DNA of 64,000 bases from Actinomycetota bacterium (GTDB lineage Bacteria > Actinomycetota > Geothermincolia > Geothermincolales > RBG-13-55-18). A program made the translations under genes and the position numbers. This document shows, piece after piece, positions 1 to 8,312 of this stretch. Within the stretch, counting starts at the first letter, position 1; each line of letters begins with the position of its first letter. The stretch covers positions 1 to 64,000 of the forward strand of contig JACIXD010000004.1 in the NCBI GenBank assembly GCA_014360645.1, written 5' to 3'. The notes beneath the pieces were generated by a model. That model was not told the origin of the DNA and made no database searches. It saw only the letters and a program-made list of their open reading frames with translations.

Positions 1-200
1 AGCTCCTCGAAGGAGGCGCAGAGGGCGAGGTCGGGGTAGGCCTCCCTGGTGGAGACCAGGACCTCGGGGTCGGGGTCGCAGGCGGCCTTGAGCACGCCCA
101 TCTCGCACAGGTTGCGCAGGATGTTCTTGCCCCAGTAGCCGAGGCCGGCGAGGCCTAAGCGTTTCGGCTCGGTTGACACTGCCCTCTGTTCGCTCGACAT
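1..200 (-). CDS. Gfo/Idh/MocA-family oxidoreductase, N-terminus (cut by window edge)
   Basis: The reverse strand reads from an ATG at 200 and is open to the window edge, so only about 66 N-terminal residues are visible. They contain the dinucleotide-binding start G-L-A-G-L-G-Y-W-G-K-N followed by I-L-R-N-L and, after a short strand, A-A-C-D-P-D-P. This matches the Rossmann fold of Gfo/Idh/MocA NAD(P)-dependent sugar or sugar-nucleotide oxidoreductases. A good ribosome site (AGGAGG, 212-217) lies 11 bases before the ATG. The substrate cannot be told from this part. In such genomes these enzymes often sit in nucleotide-sugar or polysaccharide loci, which would fit the surface genes further right, but that link is inference. 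Confidence 0.8.
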   Translation of the reverse strand, partial: MSSEQRAVSTEPKRLGLAGLGYWGKNILRNLCEMGVLKAACDPDPEVLVSTREAYPDLALCASFEE

Positions 201-247
201 CGCCTGGTTATCCTCCTGGATTATCTTGGCTACCCATCTGCTCATTT

Positions 248-275
248 ATTGTCAATTATCGTTATTTATCGTCAA
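248..275 (-). promoter_or_regulatory. Possible promoter for the leftward oxidoreductase gene
   Basis: On the minus strand TTGACG (270-275) and GACAAT (248-253) are 16 bases apart in a locally AT-rich stretch, about 50 bases before the oxidoreductase ATG. It resembles a sigma-70-type -35/-10 pair but is only a match by eye. Confidence 0.35.
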
Positions 276-340
276 GGTGGTCACGCGTAACATTATCGCT
301 GTGTCCATATTGAGGTGTAAATAGAAGAAGGCGCAACGAT

Positions 341-407
341 GGGGTCACTTCTTCGATCTTCTACGCGGGCGCAACTATGGGGTCAGATCTTCGATCTTCG
401 ATGCGGG
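341..407 (+). repeat. Two family-A repeat units (GGGGTC...TCTTCGATCTTCGAT type)
   Basis: Units start at 341 (degenerate) and 379. Each begins GGGGTC and carries the CTTCGATCTTC core. The same sequence occurs at least 18 times between 341 and 16585, almost always outside genes. The rest of 201-479 holds the candidate promoter and no gene. Confidence 0.8.
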
Positions 408-479
408 TTTGCTTGCGGGGGTCCAGAGGCGACGGTGGGAACGAAAGGGGGCTTCCCTGCCCGCTCGCACAGGCATAAG

Positions 480-3400
480 TTACCGGGATCGAAGATCGAA
501 GCTACGACCCCGGGGTGCTTCGCGGAGCGAGAAGATGTCGCGCAACTCGCGGTCGGAGAGCTCGGTGATCCAGCGCTCGCCGGCCGACACGGTGAGCTCT
601 GCCAGCTCGCGCTTGTTGCGCATCATCTCGTCGATCCTCTCCTCGAAGGTGTTCAGGGTGAGGAGGCGGTGCACGTAGACGTTGCGCTCCTGACCGATGC
701 GGTAGGTGCGGTCGGTGGCCTGCTCCTCCACCGCGGGGTTCCACCACAGGTCGTAGTGCACGACGTTGCTGGCGGCGGTGAGGTTGAGGCCGGTTCCCCC
801 GGCCCGCAGGGAGACCACCATGAGGGAGTGTCCGTCCCCCTCCTGGAACTCCCGCACCATCTCGTCCCTCTTCTTGCGGGGGATTCCGCCGTGGAAGAAG
901 AGCGGCCGCTCGCCCAACTCCCCCTCGATCATCTGAAGCAGCAGCTCCCCCATCTCCACGTACTGGGTGAAGACCAGGGCCCGCTCACCCGCCGCGAGGA
1001 CGTTCTCCAGCAGGGAGAGGCAGCGCGCCGCCTTGCCCGAGAGGCGGGCCTCCACCTTGCCCCGCTTGGCGAAGAGGGCGGGGTGGTCGCAGATCTGCTT
1101 GAGGGAGGTTATGAGCTTGAGGATGTTCCCCCGGCGCCGCATACCCTCGCTGGACTCTATCAGCTCCATGACCTCGTCCACCACCCTCTGGTATAGGGCG
1201 GCCTGCTCGGGGGTGAGGTAGCAGTATTCCTCGGCGACCATCTTTTCCGGGAGGTCGGGGATGATGCTCTTGTCCGACTTCAGGCGGCGCATGACGAAGG
1301 GGGAGGTGACGCGACGCAGCCGCTCGATGCGCTCGCCGTCGCGGTACTTCTCGATGGGGACAGCGTAGGTCTTGCGAAAGGAATCCAGCGACCCCAGGTA
1401 TCCGGGGTTGAGGAAATCGAAGATGCTCCACAGCTCGCCCAGGTGGTTCTCCACCGGGGTGCCGCTCAAGGCCACGCGGCATGCGGCCTTGAGCGCCTTC
1501 ACCGCCCGCGCCTGCCCGGTGGAGGGGTTCTTGATGTTCTGGGCCTCGTCTATGATCAGCGCCCCCCAGCGCCTCGTCTTGAACTTCTCCAGGTCGCGGC
1601 GGAGGGTGCCGTAGGTGGTGATCACCAGGTCCACGCCCTTGGTGAGCAACCTGCGCTCCGACCCGTGATAGACTGAGGCGCGCAGCGAGGGGGCGAACCT
1701 CTCCACCTCCTTGTGCCAGTTTCCCACCACCGAGGTGGGGCAGACCACCAGGTGCGGCCTTCCGCCCTCGCCTCCGTTCCCCCCTCGCTCCTTCAAGGAA
1801 AGGATAAGGGCGATGGCCTGGATGGTCTTGCCAAGCCCCATATCGTCGGCCAGGCAGGAGCCGAGCCCCCTTACCGCGTTGGTGTAGAGCCAGGCGTATC
1901 CCCTCTCCTGATAGGGGCGCAGCTCGCCCGCCAGGGCGGAGGGGACCCCCACCTTCTCGGAGCGGGTCAGTCTCCTCAACCACCTCTCGAGGGCTTTGTC
2001 GGCGCGCAGCTCCACACCTTCCCTCTCCCCCGCCAGGAGCCAGTGCAGGAACTCCGCCGGCGCGGGCTGCGGGGGAGGTTTGGACATCTTTTCCAGCAGG
2101 CGCTTCGCCTCCGCGGGGTCGAGCAGCACGTATCCCTCCCGGAACCTCACCACCCCATCGGCGGAGCGCGCCAGTTCCAGGAATTCCTCGCGCGAAAGCG
2201 CGGTGTCCCCGATGCATATCTCCCAGTCGAAGTCGAGCATCTGGGCCAGGGAAAGATGTTTCACCGCCTTGCCCGACCCGGGGAAGGAGGCGCGCAGGGC
2301 GAGGCGGGGCGAGAGGAGCCTCGCCAGCTCGCGGGGGAGCACCAGCCTGATGCCCAGGACGCCCAGGACGGCGGCGTGACGGGTGAGCAGCTCGGCCATC
2401 TCCGCGGGGCCGATGAGCGCGGACATGACCCCGCGCGAGTTGAGGATGTCGGAGAGCTGCGGCAGATACTCTCCGGCCACGGCGATCTGCCGTGCCAGGT
2501 CGCGCTTGAGGGGCGCAGCGGGACGGGAGAAGACCTCGTCCTCGGCTGCGAAGACCTCCGCCAGCGAGAGCATGGGGGCCATGGGGTTCTCCCGGTCCTC
2601 CACGTCAAGGTGCAGGACGAAGAGATCCCCGGCTGCCGGCGCGGCATGCAGCGCTTCCCCGCTGGACGGCCCGGCATCGGGGACGGGTTCTCCCTCCCGC
2701 GGGGAAAGCGGCTCGGCCGCGCCGGTCGGGTGGGCCATGCCGGTTGGGCCGGTCGGGTGGGCCGCGCCGGTCGGGTGGGTTGGGCCGGTCGGGTGGGCCA
2801 TGCCGGTCGGGTGGGTTGGGCCGGTCGGGTGGGTTGGGCCGGCCGCATGTGGCGGCATTCCCCCTTCCCGAAAGCCTCTAGCTTGGCCCTCTATTATCTC
2901 CACCCTGATCACCGGGGATACCGCTTTTCCCCGGATGTAAAACCTCTCCAGCCAGTTGGCGACGCTCGCCGCCGTGCGCATCTCCTCGAACTTCGCGGGG
3001 AGGTAGGTCTCGCCCAGAAAGAAGGCGCGCACCAGCTTGTCGCAGGCAAGCTCGCGCCGCGCCGTGGCTTGCCTGTCCCGCCTGGCGCGGCTGGGCGGCC
3101 TGCCGCGCGTTCGCCTGCCGCTTGCCTGGTCACCGTGGACGGGCTCGCCGTATGCCGGACCACCCGCGCCCGGTGGCCGGCCGGATTCCGGAACGTGGGC
3201 ATCGGGCCTCATGAAGCCCGGGTCAGCGATCAACCCCGCGGACCTCCGCACCACGCGATCAAGGAAAATACCCACGAGGTAGCGGGAGAACCCCGCCGCG
3301 GGCACCGCTTGCCCCTTCCTGCTGTATCCCATCTCCGTTGGGAGCAACGCCTCCAGGGAATCCAGCGCCTGTTTCACCGCCTCCCCCATCACCAGGAGTT

Positions 3401-4811
3401 CATAACGGACGCGGAAGGCCCCGCTCCCCATCTCCCTCGCCTGCGCCCTCCCCGCGCCCTCCGGCCCCCTTCCAGAGCGGCCGGAAGCGGGCGAGGCGGT
3501 CAGGCCATGAGCGCCCGGTCCGCCTCCGCCGGTCCTTCCGGTCCGCGTCCCCGCCGCCCCGGCGGAACCCGTCCTTCTGCTCACGCCTCCGGCCCCTGTT
3601 TCCGGCCCCGTTCCCGGCCCGGGGCTCCGGATCACCCGCGGGACGAAAGAGCAGGCGCGCGCCAGGGCCAGGGCGATCGCCCCCGCCAGGCACAAGGCAC
3701 GGGAGGAAGGGGAATAATGGGAAAGGTCCGTCTCCAGGGGGAGGGCGAGGAAGAAATCGAGCACCGGCCCGGCGTCCACCTTGATCCCGACGCGGGAGGC
3801 GAGGCTCAGCCCCGCTTCCCCGTAAACGGGCAACCTCCTACGTGCCGCACGGTATTCCACCTCCTCCCGGGCGGCGGTGGAAAGCATGCGCGCCATCTCC
3901 GCAGGAGTGGGGGCGCCCTCGCGGTCCAGGGCGAGGAAGAACGAGGGGTCCGCCTCCTCGAGGAGGAGGTATAGATCGATCCCGCGCAGGGAGGGGAACT
4001 CCTCCGTCAACCAAGGGTCCTCGGCCGCCGCGGCCACGGTGCGGTATGCCTCGCGCAGGACCTGCTTGAAGTCGCCCTCCACCCAGAAGAACGGGGCGTC
4101 CTGCAGGAGGGAGAAGACGCCGTCGAGGTCCAGGCGGGGGAAGGAGAGGTCGAGGTCCACCCATTCCTGCGGAGCTGGGGCCGCCTCGGCCTCGCGGTAG
4201 TGGATGAAGGACAGGGCTTCCTCCAGCTCCTCCTCCCCTTCGTTCGGGGTCAACCCCGCCGCCTCGCGCAGGGCCGCGGCGGAGACGCCCCTCAGCTCAA
4301 AGACCAGGAAGGGGTCCTTGTCGATCTCGTTGGCCACCAGGTAATAGACCGCCGCGAGGTGCTTGCAGGGGTTGGCCCAGTCGGGGCACGAGCATTTCGC
4401 TTCCATCTCCTTCCAGGAGCGCGGGAAGATGTGCACTCCAGCCTCCGCGAGCATGTCCAGCATGCGCTCGGGGAGCCTGCCCAAGCCGAGTTCGGAGGCA
4501 AGGGCGGGATTGGACTCAAGCAGCAGTTTCACCTTAGAGGCCGCGGCGTCGCTGAAGGGCTTGAGGCGCAGGGTCACACGGTAGGGGCTCGCCCTGGTAC
4601 CTTGGACCAACGCGTGCACGGCGCCGCCGGCCACCCCGATCTCGCGCACGTTGCCAGCCGTCGCGTAGCGCCTGCCGCGGGGGAGGCGGTTGGTGTCGCG
4701 GTCGATCCTCTCCATCGCCTCCACCCAGGCGTTGCCCCACCAGGTGCGCCCGAAGCCTTTTCGCGCAGCCGTCGGCGTCCTCCTTGCCTCGCGCCGGAAT
4801 CCTAGCACCAT
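480..4811 (-). CDS. SWIM zinc finger-SNF2 family helicase fusion
   Basis: A 1443-residue protein predicted to be an ATP-driven DNA translocase. From the N-terminus it has a SWIM zinc finger near residues 138-156 (C-S-C-P-D-W...C-K-H), a long bacterial SNF2-associated region, and a SNF2 ATPase. Visible ATPase motifs are L-A-D-D-M-G-L-G-K-T-I-Q (about 985), I-I-D-E-A-Q (about 1087), and the C-lobe R-A-G-G-T-G-L-N-L-T and D-R-T-Y-R-I-G-Q (about 1340-1375). In many actinobacteria the SWIM protein and the helicase are separate adjacent genes; here they are fused. Residues about 655-700 are a P-T-H-P-T-G low-complexity insert. The frame stays open upstream to 5165, but that part only translates repeat DNA, so the ATG at 4811 is preferred. 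No strong ribosome site is visible. The last eight residues (R-S-F-D-L-R-S-R) are encoded by a family-A repeat. Confidence 0.9.
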   Translation of the reverse strand: MVLGFRREARRTPTAARKGFGRTWWGNAWVEAMERIDRDTNRLPRGRRYATAGNVREIGVAGGAVHALVQGTRASPYRVTLRLKPFSDAAASKVKLLLESNPALASELGLGRLPERMLDMLAEAGVHIFPRSWKEMEAKCSCPDWANPCKHLAAVYYLVANEIDKDPFLVFELRGVSAAALREAAGLTPNEGEEELEEALSFIHYREAEAAPAPQEWVDLDLSFPRLDLDGVFSLLQDAPFFWVEGDFKQVLREAYRTVAAAAEDPWLTEEFPSLRGIDLYLLLEEADPSFFLALDREGAPTPAEMARMLSTAAREEVEYRAARRRLPVYGEAGLSLASRVGIKVDAGPVLDFFLALPLETDLSHYSPSSRALCLAGAIALALARACSFVPRVIRSPGPGTGPETGAGGVSRRTGSAGAAGTRTGRTGGGGPGAHGLTASPASGRSGRGPEGAGRAQAREMGSGAFRVRYELLVMGEAVKQALDSLEALLPTEMGYSRKGQAVPAAGFSRYLVGIFLDRVVRRSAGLIADPGFMRPDAHVPESGRPPGAGGPAYGEPVHGDQASGRRTRGRPPSRARRDRQATARRELACDKLVRAFFLGETYLPAKFEEMRTAASVANWLERFYIRGKAVSPVIRVEIIEGQARGFREGGMPPHAAGPTHPTGPTHPTGMAHPTGPTHPTGAAHPTGPTGMAHPTGAAEPLSPREGEPVPDAGPSSGEALHAAPAAGDLFVLHLDVEDRENPMAPMLSLAEVFAAEDEVFSRPAAPLKRDLARQIAVAGEYLPQLSDILNSRGVMSALIGPAEMAELLTRHAAVLGVLGIRLVLPRELARLLSPRLALRASFPGSGKAVKHLSLAQMLDFDWEICIGDTALSREEFLELARSADGVVRFREGYVLLDPAEAKRLLEKMSKPPPQPAPAEFLHWLLAGEREGVELRADKALERWLRRLTRSEKVGVPSALAGELRPYQERGYAWLYTNAVRGLGSCLADDMGLGKTIQAIALILSLKERGGNGGEGGRPHLVVCPTSVVGNWHKEVERFAPSLRASVYHGSERRLLTKGVDLVITTYGTLRRDLEKFKTRRWGALIIDEAQNIKNPSTGQARAVKALKAACRVALSGTPVENHLGELWSIFDFLNPGYLGSLDSFRKTYAVPIEKYRDGERIERLRRVTSPFVMRRLKSDKSIIPDLPEKMVAEEYCYLTPEQAALYQRVVDEVMELIESSEGMRRRGNILKLITSLKQICDHPALFAKRGKVEARLSGKAARCLSLLENVLAAGERALVFTQYVEMGELLLQMIEGELGERPLFFHGGIPRKKRDEMVREFQEGDGHSLMVVSLRAGGTGLNLTAASNVVHYDLWWNPAVEEQATDRTYRIGQERNVYVHRLLTLNTFEERIDEMMRNKRELAELTVSAGERWITELSDRELRDIFSLREAPRGRSFDLRSR
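487..511 (-). repeat. Family-A repeat forming the 3' end of the helicase gene
   Basis: GATCGAAGATCGAAG followed by CTACGACCCC. It lies inside the helicase reading frame and supplies its last residues; the TAA stop is at 480-482. Confidence 0.75.
2721..2842 (-). repeat. VNTR-like GC-rich repeat inside the helicase gene
   Basis: About eight tandem copies of a 12-15 base unit (GCCGGTCGGGTGGG and variants on the plus strand). They encode P-T-H-P-T-G/M-A-H-P-T-G repeats between the SWIM-side region and the ATPase. Units keep the reading frame, so length variation would be tolerated as a flexible linker. Confidence 0.8.
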
Positions 4812-5239
4812 TCTACAGCGGATGGGGTCGCCGACGGGGTCGTATCTTCGATCTTCGATGCTTCGACTGCTAGCTAATGCGGAAGGGGTCACATCTTCGA
4901 TCTTCGATGCATTGTCTGCCAATCGAGTTATCTCCGAACATCGACACGGCTCGCGCCAACGCCAAGTGGGGTCTAGCATCACCGACGGGGTCGTATCTTC
5001 GATCTTCGATGCATTGTCTGCCAATCGAGTTATCTCCGAACATCGACACGGCTCGCGCCAACGCCAAGTGGGGTCTAGCATCAATGCGGTTTTACAGACG
5101 TGCTTCGTGCGCGAAGCTCGAGTCCAGGGGATAAGATAGGGCACCCCAGCTCGGTTGCGGTTCATAAGTTGCCGGGGCCGAAGAAGTGACCCCGTTTAGA
5201 CCCCGTTTATGGTGGATCGAAGATCGAAGATCTGACCCC
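4812..5239. repeat. Intergenic repeat block with four family-A units and a ~100-bp duplication
   Basis: Family-A units start at 4836, 4885, 4987 and, inverted, 5215. A stretch of about 95 bases after the unit at 4885 (ATTGTCTGCCAATCGAG...) is repeated almost exactly after the unit at 4987, giving a tandem duplication. Apart from a candidate promoter at the right edge, no gene is seen between 4812 and 5303. Confidence 0.8.
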
Positions 5240-5259
5240 AGAGGAGAGTGTGATAGAAT
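5231..5259 (+). promoter_or_regulatory. Possible promoter partly built from a repeat end
   Basis: TCTGAC (5231-5236), the end of a family-A unit, lies 17 bases before TAGAAT (5254-5259), upstream of the beta-lactamase-like gene at 5304. The spacing fits a housekeeping promoter. This is by eye only. Confidence 0.35.
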
Positions 5260-5303
5260 TATGAAAATTGCGTCACTGGGACCAGCGATGAGGGGAGGCA
5301 GGC

Positions 5304-6473
5304 ATGCTCTCGAACGGAAGGAAACGATTCGCCAGGATGGCAGCGGTATTATTGCTCATCGCAGCGCTGGCCACAGCCTCTCTCTCCTGCGGTGACAAGC
5401 AGGCCGCCGAGCCCTCCTTCGATGAGGCGACGCAGCAGCAGATAGAAAAGATCATCACCGACGCAATGGCTGCCGAGAACATCCCCGGGGTCATCGCGGG
5501 GGTCTGGGTGGACGGCCGGGGCACCTGGACGGGCGCGCTCGGTACAGCCGACACCGCTACCGGGGAAGCCATGCAGGTGGATAAGACCGTCCGCATCGCC
5601 TCCAACACCAAGACCTATACCGCCACGCTCATCCTGCAGCTTGCCGGGGAGGGGAAGCTTTCCCTCGACGACCCCCTGAGCAAGTACGTCACCGGCATCC
5701 CCAACGGCGACCGTATCACCGTCCGCCAGCTACTCGACATGACCTCGGGCATCTACAGCTACTCGGAGGACGAGGAGTTCGGCCGGGTCTTCGATAGCGA
5801 GCCCCTGAAGGTCTGGACCGCGCAGGAGATCATGGACATCGTCCTGCGCCACGAGCCCGACTTCGAGCCCGGCGCCGGCTGGCACTACTCCGACACCAAC
5901 TACTACCTGCTGGGGATGATCGCCGAGCAGATCACCGGCACCCCGGTGGAGGAGGAGATAAAGCGCGGGATCCTGGACCGCCTGGGCTTGAAGCAGACCT
6001 GGTTCCCCACAGGCCCCGACATGCCCGGCGACTACGCACACGGCTACATGCCCGCCGCCGACTACGAGACCAGCAAGGCCCTGGTGGAAATGACCCGCAT
6101 CGACCCCTCCGCCCCCTGGACCGGCGGGGCCATGATCTCCAGCCTGGAGGACCTCAAGACCTACGTGCGGGCCCTGGCGGACGGCTCCCTGCTCACCCCG
6201 GAGATGCAGGAGGAACGGCTGCGGATGGTCCAGGTGCCCGACAACGTCCTCCAGTACGGGCTGGGCATCGCCTCGGTCTTCGGCTTTCTGGGACACACCG
6301 GAGCCATCAACGGCTTCAACTCGGTCATCTTCCACAATCCGGACCTCAAGGCCACCATCGTGGTCATCACCAACAAGTCCACCAACGCATCGGGGGAGGC
6401 GGTGGGCATCTTCGACGCCCTTTGCCGGCTGCTCTTCCCGGATCTCTTCACGCCGGCGCCCAAGGAGCAGTAG
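5304..6473 (+). CDS. Beta-lactamase-fold serine hydrolase, lipoprotein
   Basis: A 389-residue serine hydrolase of the class C beta-lactamase/D-Ala-D-Ala carboxypeptidase fold. The N-terminus is a lipoprotein signal with lipobox L-S-C at Cys29, so the enzyme should be membrane-anchored outside the cell. Catalytic motifs are S-N-T-K (Ser100/Lys103), Y-S-D at 195-197 (the usual third residue is Asn), and H-T-G at 331-333 in place of K-T-G. Family members act on peptidoglycan stems, esters or D-amino-acid peptides; the substrate cannot be told here. The start is supported by GGGGAGG a few bases upstream. The gene stands alone, with repeats on both sides; a family-A unit begins 9-10 bases after its stop. 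Confidence 0.88.
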   Translation: MLSNGRKRFARMAAVLLLIAALATASLSCGDKQAAEPSFDEATQQQIEKIITDAMAAENIPGVIAGVWVDGRGTWTGALGTADTATGEAMQVDKTVRIASNTKTYTATLILQLAGEGKLSLDDPLSKYVTGIPNGDRITVRQLLDMTSGIYSYSEDEEFGRVFDSEPLKVWTAQEIMDIVLRHEPDFEPGAGWHYSDTNYYLLGMIAEQITGTPVEEEIKRGILDRLGLKQTWFPTGPDMPGDYAHGYMPAADYETSKALVEMTRIDPSAPWTGGAMISSLEDLKTYVRALADGSLLTPEMQEERLRMVQVPDNVLQYGLGIASVFGFLGHTGAINGFNSVIFHNPDLKATIVVITNKSTNASGEAVGIFDALCRLLFPDLFTPAPKEQ

Positions 6474-6483
6474 GCCCACTCTT

Positions 6484-6512
6484 GGGGTCAGATCTTCGAT
6501 CTTCGATGCGGG
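6484..6512 (+). repeat. Family-A repeat just after a stop codon
   Basis: GGGGTCAGATCTTCGATC and the rest of the unit begin about 10 bases after the TAG of the serine hydrolase gene. Confidence 0.75.
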
Positions 6513-6662
6513 TAACATAGGGAATCCTTGTCCGGCTGTCGGCATAGAGCGCAGCAATAAAGGTGGGGGTGGGGATATCCACCGGCCCACGTTCCACCTT
6601 GAGGCCTTTGTGCCTGGCGGGACCCTTCCGCGTCCTATCCGGCTTGCGGGGGTTGGATTGGG

Positions 6663-6735
6663 TGTCCCCGGCGGGATTCGAACCCGCGACCTCCCCTTCG
6701 CCAAGGGGTTGCTCTGATCACTGAGCTATGGGGGC
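6663..6735 (-). tRNA. tRNA-like gene, apparent anticodon GGC (Ala), imperfect stems
   Basis: The minus strand folds as a cloverleaf: T8-A9, a D arm GCTC...GAGC, a seven-base loop TTGGCGA giving anticodon GGC, and a T arm GCGGG-TTCGAAT-CCCGC. CCA is not encoded. The acceptor stem has two mismatches in seven pairs, the anticodon stem two in five, and position 3:70 is C-G, not the G-U identity pair of tRNA-Ala. It is either an unusual tRNA or a decaying copy. Repeats lie on both sides and no other tRNA gene is near. Confidence 0.55.
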
Positions 6736-6745
6736 TATCACCAAC

Positions 6746-6989
6746 GGGGTCGTATCTTCGATCTTCAATGCGGGTTTGCTTGCGGGTTCTTCAGATGCGA
6801 GGGCGATAGAGAGCCAGTGCTCTCCCTCTCGCTTGCACATATATAAGTTACCGGGGCCGGAGATCTAAGATCAGACCAGAGGCCCCCACAAATAATACCG
6901 AAGACCTGACCCTATGTTTGCACGTTTACGAAGATGTCCCATGTCCGGGGCTGACCCCACCTCTGATCGAAGATTGAAGATCTGACCCC
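6746..6989. repeat. Cluster of family-A and family-B repeats beside the tRNA-like gene
   Basis: A family-A unit starts at 6746, a family-B unit (TGTCCCATGTCCGGGGCTG...) spans 6935-6958, and an inverted family-A unit spans 6965-6989. The B unit ends only six bases before the A unit. Confidence 0.75.
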
Positions 6990-7474
6990 ACGAATGTTAT
7001 AATCTGGGTGATTTTCGGGCCTAATTCAACTCCCACTTACCAGCGTTAGGTATTTATATAACTAATCTAACTCTACTATGTTGACATAATCGGATTTATT
7101 AAGTAACATGATTTCGCTTGCACTTTTTGAGGGAAAGTCCCGGGGTCCCCTATCGGTGTACCCAGAAGGACAACTCGGGCATTATATCCTGCGGGAACAT
7201 CCCGAGGGCGAGGTATCGGGAGGCGGGTGGAAGTATGGTTCCGTCTTCCTGCTTGAGGTGATAAGGAACATCTCAAGGGCGAGGTATCGGGAGGCGGATA
7301 GCCCATCGGGATATTCAAGCACAGGTTACGGGTCTGCTGGAGATACAAAGATGGTGTTCGGGCATACGACTCGGATGGACGGTGGAGGCAAGGTAAAGGA
7401 GTGAAGATACGAGGGTCTCTGCCTCTGCGAGGAGGGTACCTCGTAGATCCAACGGGACGCAAGGAGAACGGAGA
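6990..7474. other. Non-coding stretch with a short direct duplication
   Basis: No convincing gene. The sequence GGGCGAGGTATCGGGAGGCGG occurs twice, near 7206 and 7276, each preceded by a GGAACATC-type block. Left of about 7100 the DNA is AT-rich compared with the rest of the window. Confidence 0.5.
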
Positions 7475-7783
7475 GGAGATGCGGGTGGTTTTCCTCCCGA
7501 GCGACTTGAGAAGGATACTCCAGAGGGATTTTCCGGCATGTATACCAGATTGATGGTGGAGACAAGGGGAAAGGGGTGGAGATGCGGGTGGTTTTCCTCT
7601 CGAGCGCCTTGAGAAGGATACTCCAGAGGGATTTTCCGGCATGTATACCAGATTGATGGTGGAGATAAGGGGAAAGGGGTGGAGATGAGGGTGGTTTTCC
7701 TCCCGAGCGACTTGAGAAGGATACTCCAGAGGGATTTTCCGGCATGTACACAGGATGGACGGTGGATGCAAGGAGAAAGGAGA
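7475..7783 (+). repeat. Three tandem copies of a 103-bp unit
   Basis: Units begin at 7475, 7578 and 7681, each with GGAGATG-GGGTGGTTTTCCTC and containing GAGGGATTTTCCGGCATGTA. The third diverges at its right end. The array ends about ten bases before the ATG of the next gene, so it forms that gene's upstream region. Confidence 0.88.
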
Positions 7784-7792
7784 AGAGCGGAG

Positions 7793-8302
7793 ATGAAGGT
7801 GGTCATACTTAGCCCCGGGAAGGTGCTTGCGGCGGGACTGCTCTCCGTCCTGCTCATGGTGGCAGGTGTGCTGGGGACGCTGGCCCTGGCGGGGGTTTTC
7901 CGTCCCCAGAGGGCGGAGGCCTACGGCGAGGAGGGAGTGGGCGCCAAGCGCTGGTTCTTCGCCGAGGGATACACGGGCCCGGGCTTCGAGGAATGGATAT
8001 TGATATATAATCCCGAAGAAAGTCAAGGTGGAAGCGGTGGTTCTGTTAGGGCTTCTGTCCACATGTTTGGCAATGCAGGCTATATAGGCGTTTACGATGC
8101 ACCCACCCTCCAGCCCGGCCAGCGCGCCTCCATCAACATCAACGAGGTGGCCAAGGGGCTCTACGGCTACGAGGGGGATATATCAATTGTGGTGGAAGAG
8201 ATCCAACCCTTCATCTGCGAGCGCGCCCTCTACTTCAACTACAAGGGACAGATAACGGGCGGCTCCCATTCCCTGGGCTATCAGGAAGCCGCTATCAGAT
8301 GA
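7793..8302 (+). CDS. Small secreted protein with one 'FAEGYTG' surface repeat
   Basis: A 169-residue protein with a hydrophobic signal segment (about residues 9-32) and one copy of the window's shared surface domain: R-W-F-F-A-E-G-Y-T-G...E-E-W-I-L-I-Y-N-P at its start and I-C-E-R-A-L-Y-F-N-Y near its end. Function is unknown; this single-domain form may be an assembly partner or minimal form of the larger proteins. The ATG at 7793 follows AAGGAGAAG. An upstream in-frame start at 7679 would add only residues encoded by the 103-bp tandem repeat. The next gene starts ten bases downstream and carries four copies of the same domain, so the two are probably cotranscribed. Confidence 0.78.
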   Translation: MKVVILSPGKVLAAGLLSVLLMVAGVLGTLALAGVFRPQRAEAYGEEGVGAKRWFFAEGYTGPGFEEWILIYNPEESQGGSGGSVRASVHMFGNAGYIGVYDAPTLQPGQRASININEVAKGLYGYEGDISIVVEEIQPFICERALYFNYKGQITGGSHSLGYQEAAIR

Positions 8303-8312
8303 GGAGGGCGCC

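Noticed and set aside
1713-3974. Long plus-strand frame opposite the helicase
   Set aside because: The minus strand has all SNF2 motifs; this is its shadow.
4812-5165. N-terminal extension of the helicase
   Set aside because: The extra 118 residues translate tandem repeat DNA, with the same ~33-residue stretch twice.
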